The notes under the pieces were generated by a model. The model made no database searches. It worked only from the letters and a program-made list of their open reading frames with translations, and had not been told where the DNA came from. The position numbers were made by a program, and so were the translations under genes. From Aquificota bacterium (lineage in GTDB: Bacteria > Aquificota > Aquificia > Aquificales > Hydrogenothermaceae), in NCBI GenBank assembly GCA_013153295.1, contig JAADEV010000085.1, forward strand, positions 1 through 15,092: a stretch of 15,092 nt of DNA, given 5' to 3'. Position 1 is the first letter of the stretch. Every line of letters starts with the position of its first letter. Below, one piece after another: positions 15,077 through 15,092 of this stretch.

Positions 15077-15092
15077 ACCCTATCTTTCTAAA

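Overview
The window is a densely packed, AT-rich bacterial chromosome segment. Arginine is mostly AGG/AGA, isoleucine is mostly ATA, and lysine and glutamate are abundant, a pattern typical of thermophiles. The RecG protein has a long N-terminal extension of the kind known from Aquifex and Thermotoga. Together with the DXP isoprenoid pathway, a TonB-type envelope protein (so an outer membrane) and fused HisIE, this suggests Aquificota, perhaps the lower-GC Hydrogenothermaceae (Persephonella/Sulfurihydrogenibium type). That placement is inference from style and was not checked by any search.

Layout from left to right. A minus-strand unit holds a small CxxCxC protein (754-972) that overlaps recG (1-776, running off the left edge); a good sigma-70-like promoter sits just upstream. 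A plus-strand operon (1158-5403) follows: a short-chain dehydrogenase, pyrG, hslU, an 80-residue coiled-coil protein and a stand-alone Lrp/AsnC-type ligand-binding (RAM) domain protein. It meets gpsA (minus, 5404-6399) head-on with no gap. Divergent from gpsA is a second plus-strand operon (6440-9671): a TonB-like protein with a very Lys-rich linker and two MacB/FtsX-type ABC permeases, with no ATPase gene present. tkt (9784-11772) has its own TATAAT box and converges on dxs (minus, 11776-13671). dxs diverges from hisIE and plsC (13750-15000), and plsC abuts a minus-strand tRNA-Phe (15001-15076).

Most genes are housekeeping: nucleotide synthesis (pyrG), proteolysis (hslU), phospholipid synthesis (gpsA, plsC), central carbon and isoprenoid entry (tkt, dxs), histidine (hisIE), repair (recG) and translation (tRNA-Phe). 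The poorly understood parts are the TonB-permease-permease operon and the two small proteins behind hslU.

Three architectural themes recur. All three convergent junctions are separated by only 0-3 bp with no classical U-tract terminator, and two of them carry a perfect 8-bp hairpin inside the last codons of the minus-strand gene. TTG starts with strong Shine-Dalgarno sequences are frequent (SDR, pyrG, hslU, hisIE). The tonB gene has no Shine-Dalgarno, and its predicted transcription start falls on its ATG. No CRISPR array, insertion sequence, prophage or clearly foreign island was seen.
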